A stretch of DNA of 34,228 nt from Eubacteriales bacterium. Its GTDB lineage: Bacteria > Bacillota > Clostridia > Saccharofermentanales > DTU023. The translations under genes were made by a program, and so were the position numbers. Below, in pieces: positions 15,053-22,583 of the stretch. The stretch covers positions 1 through 34,228 of the forward strand of contig JAQWBU010000006.1 of assembly GCA_028706195.1 (NCBI GenBank). The letters run 5' to 3'. Below the pieces are notes generated by a model. The model worked only from the letters and a program-made list of their open reading frames with translations. It made no database searches and was not told the origin of the DNA. Position 1 is the stretch's first letter. Each line of letters begins with the position of its first letter.

Positions 15053-15634
15053 ATGACAAAGCTGAAATGCCCCCATTGCGGCATGACGGATGTTATTGAT
15101 CTTCTTCCTCTGTCAACCGATCTCCTCTGGGAAAGGTTAGCAGAGGACGAAATTAAGTACAGGTACTATTGCAGCTCCTGCGATAAATATTTCGGCGCGA
15201 CAGCATACACCAAAGATGGCAGACAAGTAATTCCGTACATTAGCGGCTTGTGCTTTTACGCGGGGAACTACTACAAAGGCTTTTCCCAAATCAATTTTCG
15301 CAGACATTATCCAAATTGCTGTACCTACAAGATCTGCATGTGTAAGGACGACACTCATGAGGAAACTCTGGGCAGAAGACCTTGTGGAGAACTGTCCGCA
15401 CTAATTGACAGCCTCTATTACAATTTGTTTCTGGACGACTGGCTTGAGACTTATAATTCGGTCAGAAGTGAAGATGGTACCTACTGGAAGCTGATTGTTT
15501 ACATTGAGGACGAGGAAAAGCGTGAATACAGTGGCACTCAAGAGCATCCGGCATACTGGAAGGAGCTGATGGATCTCTTTCAACCCTATTTCGATTCTAT
15601 GGGCAGGAAATGTTCTCCATCAACAATGAAGTAA
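15053..15634 (+). CDS. Cys-rich zinc-ribbon-like protein of unknown function
   Basis: I do not recognise this 193-residue protein. It opens with LKCPHCGMTD and has a second knuckle YYCSSCDKYFG about 35 residues later, forming a likely treble-clef or ribbon zinc site. Further cysteines (GLCFYAG, NCCTYKICMCKD, RPCGEL) fill the middle. The C-terminal half is acidic and aromatic, with a predicted alpha/beta character (WKLIVYIEDEEKREYSG, HPAYWKELMDLFQPYF). There is no signal peptide or membrane segment, so it is probably cytosolic. A strong AAAAGGAGG precedes ATG 15053. It has its own promoter, a long leader and a strong terminator, so it is transcribed alone. It could be a metal-sensing or redox protein, but nothing here proves it. 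Confidence 0.7.
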   Translation: MTKLKCPHCGMTDVIDLLPLSTDLLWERLAEDEIKYRYYCSSCDKYFGATAYTKDGRQVIPYISGLCFYAGNYYKGFSQINFRRHYPNCCTYKICMCKDDTHEETLGRRPCGELSALIDSLYYNLFLDDWLETYNSVRSEDGTYWKLIVYIEDEEKREYSGTQEHPAYWKELMDLFQPYFDSMGRKCSPSTMK

Positions 15635-15656
15635 ATGCATAATAAGCAGCAAATGA

Positions 15657-15691
15657 CAAAAAAGGGCGGCGATTGATTCGTCGCCTTTTTT
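15657..15691. terminator. Intrinsic terminator, possibly bidirectional
   Basis: GGCGGCGA (15665-15672) pairs with TCGTCGCC (15678-15685) over eight pairs (one G-T) around a 5-base loop. It is followed by six T on the plus strand and preceded by seven A, which gives a T tract on the minus strand too. It closes the zinc-ribbon protein transcript. Confidence 0.9.
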
Positions 15692-15821
15692 GTACTAATC
15701 ACTTTGTCTTTCTATATAGGATCTGTCATTAGTAGAATTGCACAGCAATTTGACTGAAGATGTCGAAATTCTCAGACCGGAAAGTCTCGGTATTGCTCTC
15801 AGTTTTGCTATTATAGTATGA

Positions 15822-16250
15822 ATGTGTAGCTCTCCTGTTAAAAAGATCGCATCAGTTTTTCTCTTAGCCCTCTTCTTCTGTGCTTTGCCGCTGTTTACTG
15901 CCTGCAAGCAGGAGGAAAATCCGTTGCTGGGATTGTGGCAGTTGGAAAGCGGCAATATGGATGTTACTCACGGTGATGGCATTACTTTACTGGATTTTAA
16001 ATCAAATGGTGCCATTGAAATCTCAGCTGAGCTGCCGGCAGACTCAGAAAATGGGCAGGCTAAGGAGGATAGAATTGTCAGGTATCACACGGTTAAGATC
16101 AAATATGAGTTTCTTTCCGATAAGAGACTTAAGCTTTCCACAACACAGTTGGGTGAAACCATTGAAGAAGAGGCGAGCTTTTCTCTTCATGAAAACACGT
16201 TGACCATTAATGGAGAAAAATCGGGAACCTTGCTGCTCACCCGCCGCTGA
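15822..16250 (+). CDS. Small putative lipoprotein
   Basis: A 142-residue protein with a positively charged start (SSPVKKIAS), a hydrophobic stretch of about 18 residues and a lipobox-like LFTAC, giving Cys28 as the lipidated residue. The mature part begins KQEENPLLGLWQLESG and continues as a beta-rich, lipocalin-like domain ending LHENTLTINGEKSGTLLLTRR. The GLWQLE...SFSLHENTLTI pattern is common in small secreted Gram-positive proteins of unknown function. ATG 15822 has no Shine-Dalgarno, and a possible -10 (TATTAT, 15809-15814) lies only eight bases upstream, so the mRNA could be leaderless. A second lipoprotein of similar plan follows after 19 bp, suggesting an old duplication. Confidence 0.72.
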   Translation: MCSSPVKKIASVFLLALFFCALPLFTACKQEENPLLGLWQLESGNMDVTHGDGITLLDFKSNGAIEISAELPADSENGQAKEDRIVRYHTVKIKYEFLSDKRLKLSTTQLGETIEEEASFSLHENTLTINGEKSGTLLLTRR

Positions 16251-16269
16251 GAATGCACAGGAGATTACA

Positions 16270-16686
16270 ATGAAAAAATCACACATACCGACCTTGCTTT
16301 TGGCGCTGATCCTAATATTATTGCTAGGTCTTATAGCCTGTAAAGAAGAATCTACAATTTACGGAACCTGGCAGATAACAGGGGGAGCTGCGTTGGACGA
16401 AGCAGCTGCAGGCAATTTTGATGAACTCAAGCTTGTAATTACGGAGCACGACAATTCGATGAAGTATGTTCTGGCAGATCCTGATAGTGCTTCTCAGGAG
16501 GCACAGCTGGTACTATTACTGCTGGAGCCACTGACTCTGTCAATAGACAAGCTGACTGAGAGTACTTTCATCATGGTGGGTGAAATGGATGGCACGATCA
16601 ACAGGAACGTGATCGAATACAGGATTGAGGGAGAGCACATGGTGTGGATCGATGAGACCGGTGCAGAACTGAATTTTGCCCGCTAA
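16270..16686 (+). CDS. Small putative lipoprotein, likely paralogue of the preceding gene
   Basis: A 138-residue protein with a clear lipoprotein signal: MKKSHIP, a Leu-rich core, and lipobox GLIAC. The mature part starts KEESTIYGTWQITGGAAL. Like its neighbour, it places a G-x-W-Q-(L/I) motif soon after the Cys and ends in short beta strands (HMVWIDETGAELNFAR). Function is unknown; it should be anchored to the outer face of the membrane. ATG 16270 is chosen because AGGAG stands just upstream and the signal peptide begins here; the longer frame overlaps the preceding gene. It is probably cotranscribed with that gene, with a terminator at 16714-16737. Confidence 0.75.
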   Translation: MKKSHIPTLLLALILILLLGLIACKEESTIYGTWQITGGAALDEAAAGNFDELKLVITEHDNSMKYVLADPDSASQEAQLVLLLLEPLTLSIDKLTESTFIMVGEMDGTINRNVIEYRIEGEHMVWIDETGAELNFAR

Positions 16687-16713
16687 TCAACATAATGACT
16701 TGAAACAAGGATA

Positions 16714-16737
16714 GTGCGTCCGAGCGGGCGCGCTTTT
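16714..16737 (+). terminator. Intrinsic terminator after the lipoprotein pair
   Basis: GTGCGTCC (16714-16721) pairs with GGGCGCGC (16726-16733), eight pairs including two G-T, around the loop GAGC. It is followed by TTTT and a T-rich stretch. Confidence 0.65.
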
Positions 16738-16767
16738 AATCTTAATTGATATACGTATGGAGGACAG

Positions 16768-17700
16768 GTGACACAAAGTAAAAAAGCACATCTGATGCTG
16801 CTTCTGACAGCCTTTCTTTGGGGTATGACTTTTGTAGCACAATCAGCGGGTCTGGAGCATGTCGGACCCTTTACTTTCAATGCTTTGCGCTATGGCATAG
16901 GAGTTCTGGTTTTAATTCCTCTGATCATAGCCCGCAAGCCAAGTTTGGATCGAAAATTCCTTAAAGCTGCTGTGATCATAGGCTTACTTCTTTTTGTTTC
17001 CAGTTCGCTGCAACAGATCGCACTACAGACAGCGAGCGCGGGGAAGGCAGGCTTTATCACCAGCCTGTACATAGTTTTCGTCCCAATCATCAGTCAGGCT
17101 TTTGGGAAAAAGGTGAATCCTCGCTTTTGGCTGGCTGTTGCTATTGCGGTAGCAGGGCTTTTCCTCATGACCTTTGGTGACAGTGGCAAGTTTGGTACAT
17201 CAGATATTCTGCTTCTGCTGGGCGCAGTCGGTTACAGTTTCCATATACTCGCGATAGCAAAATATGCCGGAGATGTGGATCCCATCGCTCTTAGTGCCTC
17301 ACAGTTTCTGATTGCGTCAGTCTTATCCTTTATTCCGGCGCTATTATTTGAAAACATGGATCCGGTGCTGATCAGGTCCGCGTTGTCACCAATACTTTAT
17401 GCCGGAGTTTTCTCCTGCGGCGTAGCATATACTTTGCAGATCGTCGCTCAAAAGCATAGCCAGCCTACTGTGGCCTCGATGATTATGAGTCTGGAAGCTG
17501 TCTTTGCAGCGATTGGAGGAGCGCTCATATTGGGACAGATGCTGAGTGTGAGAGAAATTCAGGGAAGCGTGCTCACGCTTGCTTCCGTTTTTTATGTTCA
17601 GTATTTAGAAAATAAGGAAACAAGCGAGTTGCCGGAAGAAGTAGAAGCGGAGAGCGATTCAGCTTCAGACGAAGCTGAGGCTGTCAGAGACAGTGATTGA
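16768..17700 (+). CDS. EamA/DMT family transporter
   Basis: A 310-residue integral membrane protein with two EamA repeats of about five membrane helices each (residues about 6-130 and 145-280). Characteristic features are LLLTAFLWGMTFVAQSAGLEHVGPFTFNALRYG at the N-terminus, the LQIIALQTASAGKAGFITSLYIVFVPI region and, in the second half, QKHSQPTVASMIMSLEAVFAAIGGALILGQ. Members export amino acids or other metabolites; the substrate here is unknown. The last 30 residues form an acidic Glu/Asp/Ser tail after the final helix. The GTG start at 16768 is supported by GGAGG seven to ten bases upstream. It converges on the ABC transporter operon with 17 bp between stops. Confidence 0.9.
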   Translation: MTQSKKAHLMLLLTAFLWGMTFVAQSAGLEHVGPFTFNALRYGIGVLVLIPLIIARKPSLDRKFLKAAVIIGLLLFVSSSLQQIALQTASAGKAGFITSLYIVFVPIISQAFGKKVNPRFWLAVAIAVAGLFLMTFGDSGKFGTSDILLLLGAVGYSFHILAIAKYAGDVDPIALSASQFLIASVLSFIPALLFENMDPVLIRSALSPILYAGVFSCGVAYTLQIVAQKHSQPTVASMIMSLEAVFAAIGGALILGQMLSVREIQGSVLTLASVFYVQYLENKETSELPEEVEAESDSASDEAEAVRDSD

Positions 17701-17717
17701 AGCAAGCGCAGTCAATA

Positions 17718-19268
17718 TCATCCGGCCTTTATTTGCTCTGCGTCTGAGTCTTTTCCTACCATCCACATGGCGATATCTTTCATTTTGACCTTGTCACGGC
17801 TAACTTCACCTTTTATTTTTCCTTTATACATTACACCGATGCGATCACTTAAGGCCAGGATCTCTTCAAGATCCGTGGATATCAGCAAAACCGCGCAGCC
17901 TTCGTTTCTGGCAGCGATGATCTGTTTATGGATAAAGTCGATTGCTCCAATATCAACCCCACGGGTAGGGTGCATTGCCAAAAGCAATTTAGGTTTCTTC
18001 TCCAGCTCCCGGGCAACAAGCAGCTTCTGCTGATTACCACCTGACAATGAAGACAGCGGCGCTTCAACTCCGGGAGTTCTAATGTCATATTTCTCTACGA
18101 TTTTTTCAGCATAGGAGTTGATCTTCTTCCAGTCCAGAAGTCTATGATTGCGAAATTCCAGATTATCTATGTTGTGGAGCACCAGATTTTCCCCAACTGT
18201 CATACCCATAGCAGTACCTATACGCTGTCTGTCTTCGGGGATATGCGCTACATTGCAGTCCAAAACATCTTTTGGTGAACACATCAGCTCAAGCTGATTG
18301 CAATCGATGGCAATGCTCCCACTTTCATATTCACTTAACGAACTTATTGCCATGATCAGTTCAGATTGTCCATTTCCATCTACACCGGCAATGCCATAGA
18401 TCTCTCCTGAACGCACTTCCAAATTCAAATGGTCCACAGCTGTAGAGCCGCCAGATGACTTTGCAAGCAGGTCTCCTATTTGCAGAACAACGTCACCTTC
18501 GGGCTCATTATTTCGCTGCAACTGTATGTTTAAGCGTTTTCCAATCATCAGATAGGACAGTTCCTGCGCTGTAGTTTCTTCTATCGCCACTGTGTCAATA
18601 ATTTTCCCATCCCGTAACACAGTAATTCGGTCACAGATGTCCATTAACTCCTGAAGTTTATGTGAGATGAATATGACGGATTTTCCCATATCCCGCAATC
18701 GCTCAACGATGATGAAAAGTTCTGCCGCTTCATTTGGGTTAAGAACAGCAGTAGGTTCATCAAGTATCAGAATGTCAGAGTCATTGTAAACGGCTTTAAT
18801 AATTTCAACACACTGTTGTTGTCCTAAGCTTAAGTCTCGAACAAGCGCATTCGGGTCTACGTCCAGAGAGAAAATTTCGGAAAACTCCAGGATACGTTGT
18901 CTGACCTGATTTGCTTTCGGAAAAAAGCTTTTGTCTTCGTTACTCAACATTAAAAGCACATTTTCCAATACGCTGATTGTCGGCACCAACATGAAATGTT
19001 GGTGTACCATGCCTATGCCGTGAGAAATTGCATCAGCCGGTGAAGTGATTTGAACTTCCTGCCCGTCAATCAGAATTTTGCCGGAATCGGCAGCGAGGAG
19101 TCCATAGAGAACATTCATTAAAGTGCTTTTACCCGCACCGTTTTCGCCAAGGAGACCATGGACTTCGCCTTTTTTAACCATTAAAGATAAATCATCAACA
19201 GCCACTAAGCTGCCGAATGTTTTCGTAATGTTTTTCAGCTCCAATTTTATTTGGCTCTGTTCTTGCAT
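17718..19268 (-). CDS. Duplicated ABC ATPase of a BMP-type (nucleoside/simple sugar) importer
   Basis: A 516-residue cytoplasmic protein with two fused nucleotide-binding domains, as in RbsA/MglA and the nucleoside importers of the YufO/NupO type. The N-terminal domain has Walker A GENGAGKST, Q-loop HQHFMLVP, signature LSLGQQQ and Walker B ILILDEPTAVL. The C-terminal domain has the degenerate Walker A GVDGNGQSE, signature LSGGNQQK and AMHPTRGVD, where the Walker B Asp-Glu pair is replaced, as is normal in this family. It energises the two permeases encoded upstream. The start ATG 19268 follows GAGG. It is the last gene of the operon, 37 bp after the receptor gene. Confidence 0.95.
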   Translation of the reverse strand: MQEQSQIKLELKNITKTFGSLVAVDDLSLMVKKGEVHGLLGENGAGKSTLMNVLYGLLAADSGKILIDGQEVQITSPADAISHGIGMVHQHFMLVPTISVLENVLLMLSNEDKSFFPKANQVRQRILEFSEIFSLDVDPNALVRDLSLGQQQCVEIIKAVYNDSDILILDEPTAVLNPNEAAELFIIVERLRDMGKSVIFISHKLQELMDICDRITVLRDGKIIDTVAIEETTAQELSYLMIGKRLNIQLQRNNEPEGDVVLQIGDLLAKSSGGSTAVDHLNLEVRSGEIYGIAGVDGNGQSELIMAISSLSEYESGSIAIDCNQLELMCSPKDVLDCNVAHIPEDRQRIGTAMGMTVGENLVLHNIDNLEFRNHRLLDWKKINSYAEKIVEKYDIRTPGVEAPLSSLSGGNQQKLLVARELEKKPKLLLAMHPTRGVDIGAIDFIHKQIIAARNEGCAVLLISTDLEEILALSDRIGVMYKGKIKGEVSRDKVKMKDIAMWMVGKDSDAEQIKAG

Positions 19269-19305
19269 TAATTATCCTCATAAGCCTGATGTCTGCAGGC
19301 TTGAT

Positions 19306-20385
19306 TTATTCCTCGGGAAGAGCAGCTACTTCGTCAGCTATGATAATCTTTCCCGCTTTTATATCCTCAATTATTGTATCCATCCGGCTTAGTACTTCTT
19401 CCGGAATGACTTCGAGTGCGTGTTCACCGTATTCAAGGAAATAAACGGCTCCTTCGACAATGCCATTCATGTATGGGATGGGCTGCAGCTCACCCTTTGC
19501 GTAAAGGGTGGCAGTATTCACAACTGCCGAGCCCCAGTCGGTAATAACGCTGTTCAGGACGGTCTCCGGATCAACTGAGGACCAATCGGATGAATTTCCA
19601 ACAAAGTACTTGCCTGCATCTGCTGCAGCTGAGATTACTCCAGGAGCGCCGGTGCCGGCAGTGGTGGAAAGGATATCACTGCCGCTATCCAACAAAGCAA
19701 CTGCTGCTTCTTTGCAGGCGGCCATATCAGCTCTTGCGTCCGTGTACACATTAGCAATTTCCACTTCGGGATTTATATATGCAGCTCCGGCACGCAAGCC
19801 ATCATAAATCATAACCAGGGGTGGGATTTCCGCACCGGATACCATACCGATCTTGTCAACATCAGGCATTTGAGCCATGAGAGCCCCACTGAGAAAACCG
19901 ACATCATGACTGCTGAGATTCATGCCTGAAATATTCTTCTCGTTTGTAGTAAAAGCACTGGTGACAGCAAACCATGTATCAGGAAACTCTTCTGCCACTA
20001 TCGTAACGGTCTCCAGGAATTGGTTACCGTGTGCAAAGATCAGATTGTAACCTTCCTGCGCATAGGTGCGAAGCACATTTTCATAGTCGGCGGGATCGAC
20101 CGATTCCGCATAACTGATTTCATAAGCAAGCTCGGATTCGATTCTCAACAAACCCTCGTAAGCAGGTCCGTTATAGCCTATATCACTGATGGGTCCGGGC
20201 AGGAGCATAGCAGCCTTCAAGCCTTCTCCGATTAAATCAGACGTTGGCTCAGGGGCGTCTGTTTCAGTCACCACAGTTGTAGTCTCATCCGGCTCAGATG
20301 CGTTATTATTACAGCCTGCCAGCGGGACGATTGTCAGTATCAGCGCCAGAAGTGCGATTATTGTAATGTTTATTTTTGTTTTCAT
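19306..20385 (-). CDS. BMP family lipoprotein, substrate receptor of the ABC importer
   Basis: Surface lipoprotein of the BMP/PnrA-like family that captures the substrate, typically a purine nucleoside, for the importer. The 359-residue precursor has a clean signal peptide and lipobox PLAGC (Cys25), then a Thr/Glu-rich linker and the periplasmic-binding fold. Family blocks are AAMLLPGPISDIGYNGPAYEGL, YNLIFAHGNQFLETV, AQMPDVDKIGMVSGAEIPPL, DILSTTAGTGAPGVISAA and YFVGNSSDWSS. A good AGGAGG lies 12 bases before ATG 20385, a rather long spacing. The exact ligand (nucleoside, sugar or other) cannot be told from sequence alone. Confidence 0.93.
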   Translation of the reverse strand: MKTKINITIIALLALILTIVPLAGCNNNASEPDETTTVVTETDAPEPTSDLIGEGLKAAMLLPGPISDIGYNGPAYEGLLRIESELAYEISYAESVDPADYENVLRTYAQEGYNLIFAHGNQFLETVTIVAEEFPDTWFAVTSAFTTNEKNISGMNLSSHDVGFLSGALMAQMPDVDKIGMVSGAEIPPLVMIYDGLRAGAAYINPEVEIANVYTDARADMAACKEAAVALLDSGSDILSTTAGTGAPGVISAAADAGKYFVGNSSDWSSVDPETVLNSVITDWGSAVVNTATLYAKGELQPIPYMNGIVEGAVYFLEYGEHALEVIPEEVLSRMDTIIEDIKAGKIIIADEVAALPEE

Positions 20386-20439
20386 GTTCTAAATGAACCT
20401 CCTTATATGGAATAAACTGATTTATATTTTGTCATAGAG

Positions 20440-21321
20440 CTAACGGCTTTTATAATAGGGTTTTCCCAGACTGGATGGTGAATTAGGGTTTTTGGCGAAT
20501 ACTACCAGTGCAATTACAGTCATCAAGTATGGGACCATCTGCGCGAATTGATGTGGGATAATATTGCCTGCTGCTTGCAGGCGGTATTGCAAAGCATCTC
20601 CGGTGCCGAATAAAACAACAGAGGCCAGAGTTCCGATAGGAGTGAATTTGCCAAAAGATACTGCTGTCATGGCTATATATCCGCGGCCGCTTGTCATGTT
20701 TTCCGCAAAAATTCCGGAAACGCCCAGTACAAAGAAAGCTCCGCCGATACCGATCAGAAGACTGCCTAAAAAGCCCGACATGTAACGCACTCTCTTAACA
20801 CTTAAGCCAATAGATTCGACAGCGCGCGGATTCTCTCCCACTGATCTGATCTTCAGACCGGGAGTAGTGCGCTTCAGAAATAAGCTTAGCAGCGGAACCA
20901 TCAGAAAAGCGACATATACAGGGATCGAGAAACCTGCCGGTCTGAATTCAAAAGTCGGAAGAATCGGATTCATCTCCATAACAGCAGCGTATTTTTGGCG
21001 GAACAGCAGGGAGGTAATTCCCAGCGCAAGTGTATTAAAGGAAAGTCCTACAATAATCTGATTCAAATGGAATTCCTGAATGAGCCAGATGTATATGACT
21101 CCGATGATTCCGGTGGCCAGTGTTCCGACAATTAATCCGATCCAGGCGCTGCCGGTATAAAAGGCGACAATAGCAGTTATGAAGCAAGATAAGAGCATTT
21201 TTCCTTCGGATGCCATTTCCAAAATGCCGGATGTCTGTATGACGAGCACACCAAGGGCAACGTAAAGAATGGGGACAGTTTGCCGGATTACAGAGGTTAG
21301 AAAACTAAGAACTAAATCCAT
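20440..21321 (-). CDS. ABC importer permease, second subunit (YufQ/NupQ-like)
   Basis: A 293-residue inner-membrane permease of the BPD_transp_2 family with about eight to nine helices. It starts LVLSFLTSVIRQTVPILYVALGVLVIQTSGILEMASEGKML, and the LEMASEGKML segment matches the L-N-I-x-x-EG-x-M motif of these permeases. The coupling segment PGLKIRSVGENPRAVESIGLSVKRVRYMSGFLGSLLIGIGGAFF is strongly conserved. It pairs with the permease encoded immediately upstream; its ATG shares one base with that gene's TGA stop, implying translational coupling. Confidence 0.93.
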   Translation of the reverse strand: MDLVLSFLTSVIRQTVPILYVALGVLVIQTSGILEMASEGKMLLSCFITAIVAFYTGSAWIGLIVGTLATGIIGVIYIWLIQEFHLNQIIVGLSFNTLALGITSLLFRQKYAAVMEMNPILPTFEFRPAGFSIPVYVAFLMVPLLSLFLKRTTPGLKIRSVGENPRAVESIGLSVKRVRYMSGFLGSLLIGIGGAFFVLGVSGIFAENMTSGRGYIAMTAVSFGKFTPIGTLASVVLFGTGDALQYRLQAAGNIIPHQFAQMVPYLMTVIALVVFAKNPNSPSSLGKPYYKSR

Positions 21322-22397
21322 CAGTCAGAACTCCTTTTTCTCAAACTCTGATTACTGTGTTTTTTGCCCCAGATCGGTAAACGATCAAAGATTCTCATGA
21401 GAACCAAAATAATTACCAGTGACTGAACAACACTGGTAAGAGTGCTGGAGACATTGGTTTTCACCTGAATCATCAGCCCTCCGTTACGCAGTCCGCCGAA
21501 AACGACAGATGTGAGAATCATGCCCAGAGGATGCAGATTCGCCAGGATGGCCGCAAATATTCCATCAAAACCATAGCCTGAGGAAAAATTGTCAAATAAG
21601 CGGAATTGTACACCCAGTATCTCCAGCGCTCCGCCCAGACCGGCAAAGCCTCCGCCTATAGCCATAGCCGCGAACATATTTTTTCTGACATTATAACCGG
21701 CATATTCTGCATTCAGGCGGTTTTGACCAATGACACGCATCCGATAGCCACTAGATGTGTAACGATAATATATCCAGTAGAAAAAAAGACACAATAAGGC
21801 TACAAACAGGCCGGCATGCAGGCGGGTGCCAGTAAGAATTCTCGGAAGTTGAGCGCTGGTCGCAACACGATAGGAGTAAGGATATGTCTGGGACATATCC
21901 TTCATGGGTTCATGTACCAGATAGCTGACCACCAGAATCGCAATGTAGTTCATCATTAATGATGTGATTATCTCGTTGGCACCAAAGCGCTCCTTGAAAA
22001 AGCCGACAATGCCGCCCCAGATCATGCCGCCCACAAAGCCTGCCAGCAAAGCGGCAATTAAATGCAGGGCACCGGGTAAAAAAGTTCCGTAAATTCCAAC
22101 TGCGGCACTGCAGGCAGCTCCAATATACAGTTGTCCCTCAGCGCCAATATTAATCAGGCCGACCTTAGCAACAAAGGCATAGCTGAGTCCGGTCAGTAAA
22201 AGGATGCTGGATTTGATGAGGGTCTCGCTCAGATTGTTTTTGCCTATGAAAGCACCTTCAAATAATACTTTATAAGTATCTAATGCACTTTCTCCAGTCA
22301 GCTCAATAAGCAAGCCACCAAGAAAGAGTGCCAGTGCAAATGACAGGAGAGTTGAGATGACACGTTGGATCGTAGAGAAACTCTTAGTAATTTTTAT
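21321..22397 (-). CDS. ABC importer permease, first subunit (YufP/NupP-like), apparent non-AUG start
   Basis: BPD_transp_2 family permease, about 358 residues. It has a GLSYAFVAKVGLINIGAEGQLYIGA segment, FGANEIITSLMMNYIAILVVSYLVHEPMKD, the coupling region GYRMRVIGQNRLNAEYAGYNV and GFDGIFAAILANLHP. The first canonical start, TTG 22313, would remove the first membrane helix. Upstream the frame stays open and encodes a normal N-terminus, with a basic start and then STLLSFALALFLGGLLIELTG, but it contains no ATG, GTG or TTG before a TAG stop. A good site GGTGAT (22401-22406) is three bases before an ATA codon (22397), followed by ATT at 22391. I place the start at ATA 22397 (MKITKS...) as an inference; TTG 22313 is the conservative alternative. 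It is the first gene of the operon. Confidence 0.8.
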   Translation of the reverse strand: MKITKSFSTIQRVISTLLSFALALFLGGLLIELTGESALDTYKVLFEGAFIGKNNLSETLIKSSILLLTGLSYAFVAKVGLINIGAEGQLYIGAACSAAVGIYGTFLPGALHLIAALLAGFVGGMIWGGIVGFFKERFGANEIITSLMMNYIAILVVSYLVHEPMKDMSQTYPYSYRVATSAQLPRILTGTRLHAGLFVALLCLFFYWIYYRYTSSGYRMRVIGQNRLNAEYAGYNVRKNMFAAMAIGGGFAGLGGALEILGVQFRLFDNFSSGYGFDGIFAAILANLHPLGMILTSVVFGGLRNGGLMIQVKTNVSSTLTSVVQSLVIILVLMRIFDRLPIWGKKHSNQSLRKRSSD

Positions 22398-22400
22398 AGT

Positions 22401-22406
22401 ATCACC
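22401..22406 (-). promoter_or_regulatory. Ribosome binding site pointing to a non-AUG start
   Basis: GGTGAT on the minus strand, complementary to the 16S tail in the usual GGAGGTGAT register, lies three bases before an in-frame ATA (22395-22397). GGAAGGG a few bases further upstream adds purine-rich context. No ATG, GTG or TTG of the permease frame is in range. Confidence 0.5.
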
Positions 22407-22583
22407 AAACCCTTCCGTACGCAGGATATGATGAACATCTTGCGTGCTAATCTAAATGCAATGCAGTTTTATATTAGTATTCAAATAATGCAAAAATTAC
22501 ATGTTAACAAAAGCACTCTGAATAACATTCCAAAACCACAGTATACATATTAATAAAGAATGCCACTTTCGAACAGACTGAAA

